From: Picochlorum sp. 'celeri'
Lineage: Eukaryota > Chlorophyta > Trebouxiophyceae
NCBI GenBank assembly: GCA_010909725.1
Contig: JAACMV010000008.1
Location: forward strand, 124,001-188,000
Direction of reading: 5' to 3'
DNA: 64,000 bases
The translations under genes and the position numbers were made by a program. The stretch's first letter is position 1, and each line of letters begins with the position of its first letter. The notes under the pieces were generated by a model, which was given only the letters and a program-made list of their open reading frames with translations, was not told the DNA's origin and did no database searches. This document shows, in pieces, positions 35,001 through 50,000 of this stretch.

Positions 35001-38000
35001 CGCATTCGTTTCTAGGGGCGTAAATTGCATCATTATCCCATCTCTGCAGATGATATATATAGTAAAAAGATATTCAGTGGTATAAAACATTCAAAAAGCT
35101 CTCCTGGGATGACAATTTAGTGCACACACCTGGTGAGGGACTGCAGAGCAGCCTTCATTGCTCAAGATGAAAGGATCACCCTCGCTGAAATCGCTTCCAT
35201 CCCCAGCGTATCTGAAACAATAGCCTGTTATTTCAACGGTCGATTTACTGTCGACCTCATGACTTCGCGAGACTAGAATATTGGGTTTAATATCTGGAGC
35301 ATCTTGAGTTTGTGTTAAGTCTGTAGTGGGAAGGGTTTCAGTGATCAACGCAGCGATGGCGTCGATAGTTGGCGCATCATAGAGCAAAGTTGCAGGTAGA
35401 TTCAGTCCAAAGCGAGCATTTATCTGGTCAACAATGTCCAAAGATACAAGCGAATCAACACCGGCCTCGAACAAAGGTAGATTATTAGGTACCTCCGCTC
35501 CAAGAATATTCTTCACCGTAGCAGAAACAGTTATCACAATCTCAAGTCTGCCTTGGTCGATCCCATGTGGCGTGCGGCTTATAGAAAGAGATTTACTTTT
35601 GCTTTGCAGAGTATCGATCTGCTTGAGAGGCTTAACAACAAAATTTGACATGAGCAGGAATACAACTTTTTCCTGTCCCTCCAGTCTCATGTCCGATGAA
35701 ATTTCCTCTTCTGAATACGCTGACTCGCTGCAGCATGTCAAGACGTCTTCGGAGACTCTATCCTGACGCTGATATTTCGCAGATTCGAGCATCGTAGGAA
35801 GAAAAAGGGAATCATTTGGCTTCATTCCTCCAGCCAGAATATGTGAAGCGGCATCGAGTACATTGGGACCGATTTCTTCTGGTGTCGTCGACTTTTGAAT
35901 ACATCCTATGGGCATTAGGGTTCGGCGATCTGATAAAGCCGATAAAAACATAACCCCCAGTGATCTCCCCGCGCCTCTGATGAAATGAGCGTACAACCTG
36001 TCCTTAACTGACATCTTTTTCTTGCTCAAACTGTTCTGCTCAAGATGCGAAGCAACAGTGGCTTCGGAAATGTTTGCTCCCTTGCCAATAAGCAACACTT
36101 GATTCTGTTTCACAACTATATCCAGCAGATTATGGGGCGAGCTTGAACCAATGGTCATCGCCCTGTGGATCGCAAGATTTTGGATCACAAGGGAGAAGTT
36201 GCTGTTGTTGGAGACCGCGTCAATTGCTGCAAAAGAAGCCATGATCATGGCAGCAGCAGGGAAGACTATCTTGTCTCGCACAAAATGTTCCAATATATAG
36301 GAAAATTTTGCTGTCAAGGCACAGGTGAAAGTCGCTGTGTCGCTTTCATTAGTTGCACAGACGCTTAAGAGTCTGTTACTTGCAACAGCATACCAGAATC
36401 TTGATTTCCTCCATTGAAACATGTATTCAGATTTCCGACAGTATCCCTTAGACGTCGATATAATGATGTGCGAGTTGGTTCCTTGGAAAGCAAAAGCGCT
36501 CACTCCTTGGTAAGCATCAGTAGCGCTGGTTAGAAGGATTGCTGATTGTCGTTGTATCTTTGGTAACGACTTATCAACGGACTTATCCTTTGCGATATAT
36601 CGATTTAGACTCTTTAGGTGCTGTACTGGGGAGGCTTGCTCAAACTTAAGTTGAATTGCGGCATGGTACAAACCAACAAAGCCTGATGCAGGCTCTAAGT
36701 GCCCATGAATAGATTTTGCTGCGGAAGCCGTTTTATTCGACATGGCCTCTTTAAACACGTTCTGCAGTGCTCTCATCTCAATTGGATCTCCCAACGCAGT
36801 ACCTGTTCCATGCAGCTGCAAGGCCTTAATGCAGCTATGGCTTGCTGTGCCTGCGGCAAGTGCCCCGAGGATAACTCTTTGCTGGCTTGGTCCGTTCGGA
36901 GCAGTGAGCGTATTTGTTCTACCATCCTGGTTCACAAAAGAAGAAATCATTAAAAACTTGTCACCGAAGCAAAGTGAGATCTCATCATTGACTATCTTGG
37001 ACCTTTCCATCGCCAGCACCGCGACACCTTCGGCTCGAACATATCCGTCAGCAGAGGAGTCAAAGGTTTTGCAACGACCATCTTTAGAGAGCATACCGGA
37101 AACATGGGTACTTCGAGTGGTGTCGGATGAAAGCATCATATTCACAGTCGAGGAAATTGCGCCCGAACTTCGTGCATTCAGGATGTCTTGTCGCCCAAGA
37201 TGTGCTGCACAAAGAGCAGAAGAGCATGCTGTGTCCACGCTCATTGATGGGCCCTTTAATGAGAATGTGTACGATATTCTCCCAGCAGCAACACTGAAAG
37301 CACTGCTTGTTGCTGAAAAAGCACTTATCTCTCTATTGTGTAGAGCATATAGATGAATGTATTCAGCGTGTTGCATGCCGACATACACGCTAGTATTAGT
37401 TGCTTCGTTGAAGTCTCGTTCGCCGCAGGCTTCAAAAACTAGTTCTAACATCGCTCGATGCTGTGGATCCAGTACACGTGCTTCGTTGGTGGACATTGAG
37501 AATGCTAGGTTATCGAAGTACTCTATGGAGTCGAGCCAAGATCCGAAGGGAATAGAGGAGCCCTCATCAAATGCGAAGGCACATCTATACACAGGGCCGC
37601 AGGTCACAGCATCATTGTTGACTGTCTGGGGAAGACGAGCGTACAGCGAGGCAATGACCAAGTTCTTCTCCGTGTCGACCTCTGTAGCAATTCCAACGGT
37701 CTCCTCATTGAAAGATGTGCGCTGTGAGCCAAACTGTCGATCTAGATAGTCTACAAGGGCTGTGAATGTAGGGTAATCGTACAATAGAGTGGCCGGAAGA
37801 GCGACACCCATCAGCTCGGACAATTGATTTGATACCTCGACCACGGTCAATGAATCGAGGCCTCCTAACTCCGCACTCTCCCCAGATTCTCCTATTGTTC
37901 CATGCAATGCACTATTTACCACCTCGATGATAGAGGCCCTGGTCATTCTCTCGACCCCTTCCAACTCAGCACAGGTTCTTTGCTGATCTGGATGTCTCTC

Positions 38001-41000
38001 TGACACCCTTCTTTCTGCTGCCACATCATCTGGAACCTCCGCGGGGAGCATATCGAGCAATCCAATGCTACCTCTATGCGTTAAGTGGTTCACAAGATGC
38101 CTCTCGCTAATTTTGGCATAGACAATGGTGGCACACGCACCGCAAGCCTGAAAACCTCTAATCAGTGCACTAGGACGCAGAGCGCCCAGGCCCAATAATC
38201 TCATCTCACCGCTGCAGTTGCAAGCCAGGGTCATAAATTAAGGAATTAACTACCTAGAGATAGCTCATATCGATTCATCCGTACCTATAATCTGCAGCCA
38301 TTCCAATTTCAGCGAAGGGGCCAAACGCCACCGCCTTAACATTTCGCCCGACCGATGTGTGCCACTCTGCAGTCTTTAACTGGAAAACTGAGGCTGCTGC
38401 ATAATGAGAGCCACCACTCTGTGACCAAATGCCAGAAATAGAGGATATTATCATTGTTTTAATCACAGGGAATTCCATCGAGCAAGTCAAACTGTGTACT
38501 TTACAGGATGTTGTCTCATTGAAACAATGTTCATCCATATCTACAATATAGCGTGGCACCATCATTCCAGCAGCATGGACCACAATATGAACAGGTGGCA
38601 TATTCTCTGCAATCCATAAAAAGAGCTGATTAACTGAGTCTGGTACAGACCAGTCACAAATTCGAACTATTACTGAGTGAGCTTTTTTATTTAGTTCTAA
38701 CAATGCATCTTTTTCAATCACTCCTGTCAAAGAAGTCAGCAAAAGCACGCATTCTTTCTGTGCAAATTGCTTTGCAGCAAAGAGTCCCAATCCGCGGGTG
38801 CCTCCAGATATGACTATACATCGGGTTGTACTGCTGAGTGCGGGACGAGATCGCTCAGATCTTCTTGGCTGCGTCGATCGCACCAGGCGGTCCGTGGATA
38901 TGCAGTTCTCATGAACATCGATTGAAAACTCCGAGGATATACTTAGAGCTGCCTTTATCATTGTTGTCGAGATACAATTCGATCGTATATTTATCATTGG
39001 TTGATGAAAATCTCGTCTGCACTCCAACATAGCAGTCATTGAGACGCCTTGGGCAAGAGCCTCACATGGCAAATGACTGGTTCGGTTGTCCACCTCTGGA
39101 AGAGATACAAGGCTGTGCTTTACTTGGATATCAAGTAAACCAAACAACTCATAAAACCAAATCATGCTTGACTTATATGGGCTGAGAATATTCTTGTCTT
39201 CATCCACTAGGCCAAACACGTGCGTCGAATCGGATAAAGAGCAAACAGCCATCATCTGATCCAAGCTAGACACCGCGATCTCTGGTACATCTGTGAAAGA
39301 TGCCTTAAGCTCGCAGGAAACACCGATTTTTAAATGTTTTAAATCTCCTGATGTTGGAGTGGGCTCAAGAGGATCCCCCAAACTTCGATGTCCCTGCTGC
39401 TCGAAGGACAGGATCTTAAGGATTCCTTCTGTACTTGCTGGCCTCATCCTGATATGTCTGGAGACATACTCTGCCTCTGAGACATGGTTATTTGTAGCCC
39501 CTGCCAAGTGAATACTAAATGTTTCTGCTCTTATCGTTTGGATATCGTGTCCAAAACTTTTTGCGATGTGTGAACAGGCAATCGCACAATAATCGAAGGG
39601 AATAGAAAGTTGTGTTCCAAGAGGTATTCTGCTGCTGCAATTTTCATAGAAATAGAGTGCAGACGATGCCTCCAAGACATTTAAAGATTTTTCAGTGCCA
39701 ATAACATGGCACATATCTGCAATGAGAGGCCTGCCGGAGTCTAATACGTCGATACTCAGCTTCCAGCCAAGCGCTTTATTCTCAGGCATAGTTTGATTTT
39801 GTGACCCGGCAAGAGAATGCAAGCACTGTAACTTATTCTGCAGCAAATGTTCCCCTAATCTGACTTCGCATACACCGTATATATCAAAGCAAATGCTATT
39901 CACATGATCTTCAGTATCCTGCACTGTTCTGCGGCCCACATTCCTGCAGAAAACCAATTTTGCCGAGGCAGAAAATTCTTGGAATGTCTCTGAAATCATG
40001 GCAAAGGCTGTCATTTCTGGCACCTGAAGACAGTTAATCGGATACAAAAAATTCATCGCAGTATAGTGGACCGAGGTTTTGCGTATGGAGAGGACTTTAT
40101 AGACGTTAGCCATGGGAGGTATTGTGGAAAGTACTGCCTTCTTCCATGCGGTATCATCCAGTTTCCGAGCCATTTGACCAAAAGAACTTCCTTGGCATAC
40201 AGTATGAGCATTTGTACCCTATATAGTAATAATAATTATCATTAATTAATTTTCGTAATAGGCTCATATAGCATTTTGGACAAGCATGGTAATATTTTAT
40301 GGCGCACCTGGAACGCGAAGGAACTAGCCCCCAGAAGACGTTGGTCACAATGCCTAGCAATTGGGGCATCTTGTCTGGCCTGGAATACGTTTGATCCTTG
40401 ATTTTCCAGCATACGATCGATGTAACTATTTATGAACCTTAAATGACGGATTTGCTGAACAGAATTTCTGCGCGGCTGCTGTACAACATTCACCACTGAC
40501 AAGAGCCCAGCCGCTGTTTCACAGTGGCCATAATCTGTTTTCGACGCCGAAAAGGTTATATACTTGCTGGGAGAGGTTTGAAGAATTGATCCATATTCGA
40601 TTGGGTCCCCTAACTCTGTGCCAGTCCCATGCATTTCGATATGGAACTCCACCGCCGATATTTTTGAGTTCTCCAAAGCAGAGAGGATCACTCTTTGCTG
40701 GGCGGGACCGTTTGGTGCTGTCAAACTGCCGCTCTTCCCATCTTGCCCCACGGAGGTTCCGAATACTGCGCCTAAATTTTCCTCCTGCCTATAGGTCAGC
40801 AGCATGGAGGTACATGATTCCGAGCGTACGTATCCATTTGCCTCAGCATCTAGAGTTTTGCACCTCCCGTCAAGTGACAACATCCCTGACAGAGAGAAAA
40901 GCATTGTCTTTGTGGGAGTCAATATTGCATTCACCCCTGAAGCAATACCTTCCTGGTATCTAGACCATTTCATTTCATTGCATGCATAATGCAGTGCCAC

Positions 41001-44000
41001 CATGGAGGAAGAGCATGCTGTATCAATACTTGCGCAAGGACCATTCAGATCAAACAAGTATGATATTCGGCCGGAAGCAACACTATTTGCGCAACCTGAG
41101 GCGGAGTATACGTTCGCATCGATCCAAGTGACATGATATTGGTAGTCTGGGGCGCCGATGCCTACCATGACTGAACAACTTTTCGAAACGGCGACAGATT
41201 GTGATATTTCAAGAGAATTCTCCAATAAAAGTCTTTGTTGTGGATCGATACTAAGAGCCTCGGTCAGTGATAATTTGAACAGAAGATGGTCAAATGCAAA
41301 CAAATCTCTCAAAAACACTCCAAACCTTACTATGATCTTATGGTTGACGACTGAGTCATCGTTGGTGTTCCATCGGCAAATCGGTGTGCCAATAACTTTA
41401 TCTGTATTTTCTGTGACTGATTTGTTTATGGTGGCCTTTTGTGCAATGTACCGTATAAAGACAGGCTTTGACGTATCATTAAGGTCATTCTGCATTGATG
41501 TTCGAATCTTGTTTTGTTCGTTTCCAGTTTTATTGCCTTCGAAATTTAAGAGAACATGACCACTCAAAGCTCGGACTGTTGGATAGTTTAGAATGTCAGT
41601 TGCATCTATATTGTAAGGATAAACCTTATTGAGGGAATTCTGCAGTTCGACCAGACCCAAAGAATCCACACCAACATCCATGAATGGATCGTCCAACCCT
41701 ATGGGTGCACCTGTGATTCCTTCTGCAATCTTTTGAATAGACATTTGAATGCTATCGATATCCTCATACTTTGGGATATCTGAACGGGATCGAATGGCAT
41801 TATTATTGGCTGCGAGGACTCCAGCAGTTTCTTCACGGATCTCAGCCAGGAAGTATGGAACAGAACCCACAAGTCTAAAGGTTCTCTTCCATTCCATTTT
41901 GAAAATAGGAACCGATGATATATATAAAATGTTCGCGTTCAGAAGCACGGATTTTAAACAATCTACAGCTTCCGAAGGCTCAAGAAATACAACCCCAGAC
42001 CTGCTGGCTGCCTTACGCACAGCCTGCGTAGATGCCATTCCTTGTGACCAGGCGCCCCATTGAATCGACAAAGCGAGAATGCCTGTGGATCGGCATTCGC
42101 TCGAAAAGGCATCTAGAGCTCCATTAGCTGCACAATAATTGAGCTGACCCGCGGATCCGATCAAGGAGGCAATCGAAGAGAACAAGATGCATTTTTGCAA
42201 CGGCAGGATACCTGTAGCACCTCGAAGGGATACCTTTGGTGCTAGAACTTGGCGTATGCTCGACATATCTTGTGATTCAATAGCAGAATCTTTGGTTATA
42301 CCTGCAGAATGAACTACACCAGTGATTGTCCTTCCATAGGAGTTTTCAATAATCAGATCCCAGTCCTCTCTAAATGTCAAATCACATCCCAGGTGGGTAA
42401 CTTCGCTTGAAGTTTCTGACAAATGCCCAAGTCTTTTAGGCTTTCTATTTATCAACTTTATCGTTTTCATCCCATACGAGATCAGAAAATCTGTTGCTAC
42501 GACTCCAAGGTCGCCTGCTCCCCCTGTAATCAGCCAGGGGTTGGCTGATTCTTCCCTCAGGGGTTTGGCATTTTTAATCATCAATTTCCCTACATGATTC
42601 GTATTGGAATATGCTTTCATCGCTGTTTTCACTGAAGAAATATAATACTGGGTGTAATGCGGAGGTCGAACTCGCTGTTTTGCGAACAAAGTCCCTACTT
42701 CCTTGAGCAGGTTATGAATCGTGCCCGGGCTTGCGTAATCAAGCGCCACTGTGTGCATCAAGACATCTGGCCTTTCTTGTGACATTCGGTGGCAACTCCA
42801 GATATTTCTTTTCCCCACTTCCAGAAAGGAGCCTGAGAAAGCCATGACAGCGGCTGACGCAGCAACCATTCCAGGGGACGTCAAGGAATTTATGACTCTG
42901 TCTACTTCTGATACTGATAAGGATACATCATCGACGAAAGTGGTCTTTCTCGAGTCTCCCAGCGAGCGGCATCGGTAATTTTTCCTGACTACATGCCTCT
43001 TGTGACATGAACTTGCAGTAACAAACGGAGTACAATTTGCTGACTGCGCCACTTCCAATAGAGCCATTCCAAGAGCCCCCGACCCTGCGTGTACCAAGAT
43101 GCGGTCTCCTCTTTTAACACCCTGAATGCACATCAAAGCCGTGCAATAGACCGTTGGCAGAGTGCATGCCTCGTCCAGTGACAGGGACCCAGGTACTTTG
43201 AGCAACATCTCTGGATGGCTTATGCCAACATGTCCACCCAAGCAGCCAGGTACAAATCCAAACACTCTGTCTCCTTGCTTCAGACCTGATTTTGAGCCAG
43301 ACATAATCACACCTGAACAGTCAGATGCAATAGGCTGTGGATTTCCTGGATATAGGCCCATAGCATTTAATACATCTCGAAAATTCAAGCCAACAGCATG
43401 AACACGCAGCGTTAAATCGGTATCACTCTTGTCTGAAGAGGGGTAGAAGTGCATATCAGTACTGGATCTTTGCAAAGTGAAAGACGATGGGATACTATCG
43501 TCCAAACTTTTTTCTAGCCTCGAATCAATTATGACAGAAGCAGATATATGCCTTCCAAATTGACCAAACCGCTTTGAATCCTCACTATGGACTTTATGCG
43601 TAGATGTATCGCTCGTAAACGTCATACACACATCTATTTCTCTCTCAGTTGCAACCGCCTTTAGCATACCATGCAGAGCTCCACTCTTCAAGTTGATTTC
43701 ATTAGCTCTATACGGATACTCCATTGCCATTGAGTGCTTCACTTCGCTGAAATAAAAACCCTTTCCTAACTGTAGTATTGATTTAATCTGCTGCAGTTTT
43801 GCCCCCAGATATTCAGGTATGCTGCGTGTCGCATCACTAGCCAGGCTGACTGCTCCTGTGCGGTCACCACCGACAGGGGCGGAAACCTCTTCCTTAACGC
43901 AGTAATTGAAATTATGTTCTTGGAGACCCGCAGAAGGGTCGTATCTGCGATAAAACGGTTTTAGCGTCACTTCATTCATTGTCAACTGACTAATCAATTC

Positions 44001-47000
44001 AGCTTCTAACTTCATGCTCGAAGCTGAAGCCAAGGCGTGCATCTCGCGACAGTTTGATGGACGTCGCCTGGCATGGACGCCCATGAAAGAAGTTGGTACC
44101 GCAAGATTTGTTTCTCCAAACCTGAAAATAGACAATGCTGATGCGGTATGCATGGCGCTATCTGCATAGAAGGGATCTATAGAGTGCGATTGCCTAGCTG
44201 AGTTGGCGGACGATATTCTGGCAATATTTGCGGTGGCAATTTCTTCTTTCTTCATGTCATAGATGCAAGAGACGAATATCAATGAACAAAAATTCATATG
44301 CTGTCGTTTTGTAGGATATCGAGACATCCGCAGCGGTAGAACCTCGGAGGTGTCGGAGGAACAGCGCTGTCCTGTTCCTGAAAACATATTTAATCGTCCC
44401 TGCACTAGACTGAAGGAACATTGGATGTCCAAGTCAGCCACAGAGCTCAAAAGAAGCGGTGACGTAATAACGGCTGATATTGCAGACTTTCTTTGCTTGT
44501 TATCCTCTAGACCCAAGTCAATGCAGCTAGAGCAAATATCCAGAAACCCTGTCCCAGGAAATATTGGCTGTCCTCGCACTGTATGCTGGTATAAATCGGG
44601 TACTTTTGAAAGCGAGATTTGGAACACGACAACATCGGTAGATATCGACAATACTTTTCTTGTTAATGTTCTGTGGATCGCCGGAAGCCAGTATTGGTCT
44701 CTAACAAAAGGAAGACGCCTAGAATTAAAGGGTCCGCCTCTACCTGCCTGGCAAGAGAACACAGCGTGTGCGTTGACGCCGCTCATTCCGAAAGAGCTCG
44801 TGGAGGCAAAGCCAGTCTCAGTTGCAATGCTACCAGAAAGTTCCCTTGGGAACGACTGCGACCCAGCACTGTCATTTCCCCCTTCATTCTTTAACAGTTT
44901 TGAGATGTGAGGGTTTAGGCCGATTAAATGTGTTATGGGTGCAACGGACATTCCTTTCAAGTGGGACAACGCCAGTATACCTCCAGCAAGTCCTGCGCTC
45001 CCCTCAGTATGCCCAACCATCGACTTGGAGGACAGAATATATTTTGGAGGAGTGTGTTCAACCCCATAGCCCTTCATGATTGCGCCAACTTCAATGGGGT
45101 CTCCCAAAGATGTCCCAGTTCCATGAGATGAGATGGATGAAATATCACCTCCTTGAAGTGATGCTTCGCGAAGAGTTTGTCTAATAAGAGCCGCCTGCGA
45201 AAGGCCATTTGGAGCAGTTAATCCACTTGATCTACCCGAGTGATTGAATGAAGTTCCACGAATAATGCCTATGCTGCTATTGCTTGGTTTCTTGTCTCTG
45301 CCAAGAGCCATTGTAGTAACCCCTTCACCTCTACCGTAGCCATTGGCTACGGAAGAGAAGGCTTTGCACCTTCCATCTGGGGAAAGCGCATTGAGTTGAC
45401 CTATTGCATTCATTGTATCCGAGAATGTTATCGTAAAAACCCCTGCAACCACTGAGCTCTGACAGTCCTGATCCTGAAGTGCTCTCCTCCCCAAGTGCAT
45501 TGCGACAAGCGATGAAGAGCAAGCAGTATGCGTCGACACACAGGGTCCAACAAGGGAGAAAGAGTACGAAATCCTCCCTATGAGAAAGTCCATTCCATTT
45601 CCTGTTGTTATTGATGGCTGGATTGGAACTCCCTCTCGGGAAAGATACTGTATGTATTCCATGTGCATGACACCAACGAACCTGCAAGGCAATACATCGA
45701 GACTCAATCGCAACACCAGATGAACGCCAATCATCAATATCACTCTCTTACAATCCTGTGGAATTTCTCGAGGATGAATTCCAGTCAGTTTCGACCAGGA
45801 CGCCCAAGGTCTCTTCGAGCAAAAGCCTCCCCTGGGGATCTAGTCCTTTGGCTTCGGAAGGTGCAATTTTGAACATCTCTGGATCGAATGCTTCCAGATT
45901 TTCAAAGTACCGTCCCATATAGTACGAATTGCCACCTAAATAGGGAGATGCACTTAGTTGATTGATACACGCTGTCTTCGAAGGTGATACAAGAGAGTAT
46001 GCACATACCTTCAAAAAGGTGCATCCTTTGTTCCATGTCCCACCGGTTCAGCGGGACAGTCCTCACATTATCAACTTCTGATGGTGAGGCACAAGCAAAT
46101 TTGTACAAAGTTCGCATCGCATTGTTAGGGAAAGAGTATGATACAGAGAGTATTTCGGTGTTCACCATGTCCTCCAAGCTTTCCCCAGGAACCAATGGAA
46201 TTATGCCAACACCATTAGGTTCTGGAGCGAAACTAGATGCAATTCCATCTGCTAAAGCACGTGCATCTGCATAGTCAAAAAATTGTGATACAGGTATATC
46301 AAAATCAAACCTTGCACGAATCTTTTCAGACAATGCCTGTAAACTCATCGAGTCCAGTCCGGCCGAGAACATAGGTTGATCTGGGGCGATGCTCAATCCC
46401 AAGGACTCTATGATGTCTTGTAGCTCTTGTAGAACTTCAAACGCTGTCATCACTTTTTTTCTGGGTTTGGGTACACCATCATGGATGGGCTGTTTCTCAA
46501 TCACAATTCTCAAGATGTCTGGGATTGTCTGCATCGAACTACCAATCTTTATCCAATCAAAAGTGTTGATCATCAATGTTGAGGCCCTCGGGCCTTCTTT
46601 GATATCATTTGCTATTGCAAGTAAGAGATTGTTCATCTCATCAAGCGCATTGTCGGGCTGTATCAGGGCTAGCCCCATCTGAGACATTTTCTGTACGAAC
46701 CCCTTGTCCTCAGCTGCCATACCCCTTCCTCCCCAATTGCCCCACTGAACAGCAATGCTTGGGATTCCGATCATACTTCCATAATCTCCCCATTCATCTA
46801 GTGCCCCATTGGCGGCAGCATATACTGACTGTCCGTGCACACCACTGAAAGCAGCGATGGACGAGAACATCTGCAACGCATCAATTGGCAGAGCAGTGGA
46901 CAATCCATAGATTATGCTAGCTCCCGTCACTTTACCTGCAAAAACATTTCGAATACTTTGAACAGTTATATTTGGAATTAATTTGGAGTCTAACTGCCCT

Positions 47001-50000
47001 CCAGCATGCATTACACCTGTCACTGGGCTATCCCTGGAAGCATAAAAAACCCCAGCAAGATCTTCTCTCTTGGACGAATCGGCCATTGACAAAACGATTC
47101 TAGAACAGAACAGTTCGTGCATGAAATCAAACTTTTCGGAAGGCTTAAATTTTCCAGTTCTTCCTAGGAAAACTCCTGAACTAAGGTTGAAGACGGCTAT
47201 CCATAGGGAGATCAGACTTCCTATGGCTCCCATTCCACCGGTTACCACAAGTTCTTGACGAGGCCTCAGAAACTCTTTGGCTCGATGTGAATAGAACATA
47301 TCAGTGTTTGGGACCAGTACAGGGTGCTTGATACAATTCCCTTCGATCCAAGACTCGAATTTAGTCCCGTTTGCATTATGCTGGTATCCTTTTTGACTTT
47401 TGGCTTGGCCTATCTGAGATGAAATGTACCCTGCTGTATCGGGAGCCTCATTGCGCAGCACGCGTAGGAAAGACTGGAACTCTCTCGACGGTCCGATCAT
47501 TTTAAATCCATGTAGATAAAACGAACATGCGTTGGCCTGTGCGAAAATAGGCAGGGAAAAGGACAAGCCTTCCAATTTTTTGCCAGTTTTCTGCCAAGCC
47601 ACCTGGAGAGCTTCGCTTAACCAGGAAGTTGCGCTCTGCTCTGACTCAGGACGCCTCTTGATCTGAAATCCTGTCTCAAACTGTAAAGTCAAATTCTGGA
47701 ATCTATGACTACCAACTTTTTGATGACTATCGGGTAGTTCTGTCTGATATGATATGGAGTAGCGGTCTGTCAACCGACCTTCGATTTGCCTCTCCTGCAC
47801 CAATTCTTTGGACTCTAAATCCGATATTTTGTGGTCTAACATATTTTTTGAGTTTTGTTTTATTCCCCAGTGATCTGTGTGGATTATGTGTTTGCCAAAC
47901 GTCTTGAATACAGATGCATACATTGCTTGAGATTTTGGTTCGTCATTGAGCATCAACCTCTTCACTGATACAACAGCTCTTGGCCTCTGAGTAGCTCCTT
48001 TGGTATATGATGTGGCTGGTCCTAGATGAATTGAGCAGTCTAAAGATGCAGGATAACGCTCAGAGTTTTCACAGATGATTTGTCCGAAGCTAGCTCTGTG
48101 GGGTTGCAACCATGCATCTCTGATTTGTAGAGCGCTCTCAATTTTTGAAAGTCTGCCTTCTTCTGGCCTTTGCTCTCGAATTATTGCGTTCACTTTAGAT
48201 GAATAGTGGTTGATTCTCTGGATTTGGTTCAGAGAGGAGAGATGGACCAATCCGGACGATACATTAATTTCAAACCTCAACAACAGAAAGGCCTCCAGCA
48301 GCACTGGATTCATAATCACGGCATCCCCAAGCACAAGGCGGGAACTGGCAGCACTTAAAATAGATGCAATAAAATCTTTGGATAGAGAAAACATTCCTGA
48401 ACCTGGCATTATAGAGCGTGATCCGACAACATGGTCCCACATGTACGAGTCCTCAGGCCTTAACATGCTTTCCACTACCGTCGTGGATCGCTGAGGGGTA
48501 TATCCTCCAAAAACGAAGCGATTGGTTAGTACCACGGGCCAATTGATTTTTCTATAAAGTAAAGTATCGGTACCCGGAAGCATACTCTCCTCTATGCCTT
48601 CCAGTGCGATGCAGGTATTGGTTCCACTCATTCCGTAGGAACTCACAGTGCTGATGTTGACATTTCTGCAAAGACTGCCTCCAGATTGTCTTTGAGGCAG
48701 AAATTTCTTCCCTCGATGGTTGAAAATATTTTGAATAAATGGGTTCAAATGCCTCAATGAGTGGAATCGAAGATTGCGGAGTTGCAAAATTGATGAGAGT
48801 GCCCCCGCGATTCCATGAGCACCAGCAGTTCCCTCCGTATGTCCAATTGCAGATTTCAGCGAGACTACACATCAGGAAGAATTCAACGAAGTTGACTAAC
48901 ATGTATACATATATTCAGCACATATGACATACCCAGATATTTGACTGAGGCTATCGAGTCGTACACGGTGTCAAGTGCCCCGATCTCAATTGGGTCACCT
49001 AAGACAGTCCCGGTTCCATGCAGGTTGATGGACAAAATATCGTCTCTAGCCACCATCGACTCTTGTAAAAGCTTGAATATCAATGAAGCTTGAGAAGGTC
49101 CATTGGGGGCGGTAAGAGAACTGCTTCTTCCGTCTTGATTGCACTCGCATCCTTTGATATACCCAATAATGTCCGATGGGTGACTCTCTGCATTTCCGAC
49201 CACGATGGCAACACAGCCCTCCCCTCTGCCGTAACCATCAGCCGTGGAGTCTAAAGTCTTGCATCTTCCGCTCACAGAAAGTGAGCCTAAGACCGCCAGA
49301 TTTAGCGTCGTCGTGGGAAGAAGCATGAGATTTGTTCCTCCGGACACGCCATGCCCAATCGTCCCACGACGCAATCCATTGCTTGCCAGGTATACTGCAA
49401 CAAGCGACGAAGAACAGGCTGTGTCGATCCCAATACATGGTCCCTTGAAGTTAAATGTGTAAGGAATTATTCCGGATGCGAAGTTCAATCCACTGCCTGT
49501 TAGATGAGCCAGGTCTGGTGCAAGAACAGTATTTCTCAGAAACCCAGGAAACTCATTCCAGACACAGCCGACATATGTTCCAACAGAAGAGATAGATGAA
49601 TTTAGCGAAATAGTCCTTTTGATTGCAAGTAAGGTTGATTCGAGCATTAATTTTGACTGAGGGTCAAGCCACAGTGAGTCCCGTGCAGAGATCTTCAGGC
49701 TTTCACTGTCAAAGCAATCAATGTGCTGTATCCAGCAGCCATGGGTCAGCAGGCTTTCACTATTCGCTATTTTTGACACATGCTCCTCAGAAATATGAAA
49801 TCTGTCTACCGGAGCTCTGTTCGTATGCTCTTTATCATCCGCAAGGAACGCGAGTATACCCGGCTCGAGAAGAGGTCCAGGGCTCCTCGAGTAACCACCA
49901 GACGTACCCTCAACGCTTAATATTGTAAAACCTGAGGATGAGGCAGCTGGATGAATTAATAGACTTTTATCATTCGTAAACGTGCCAATTTGTCTTAACT

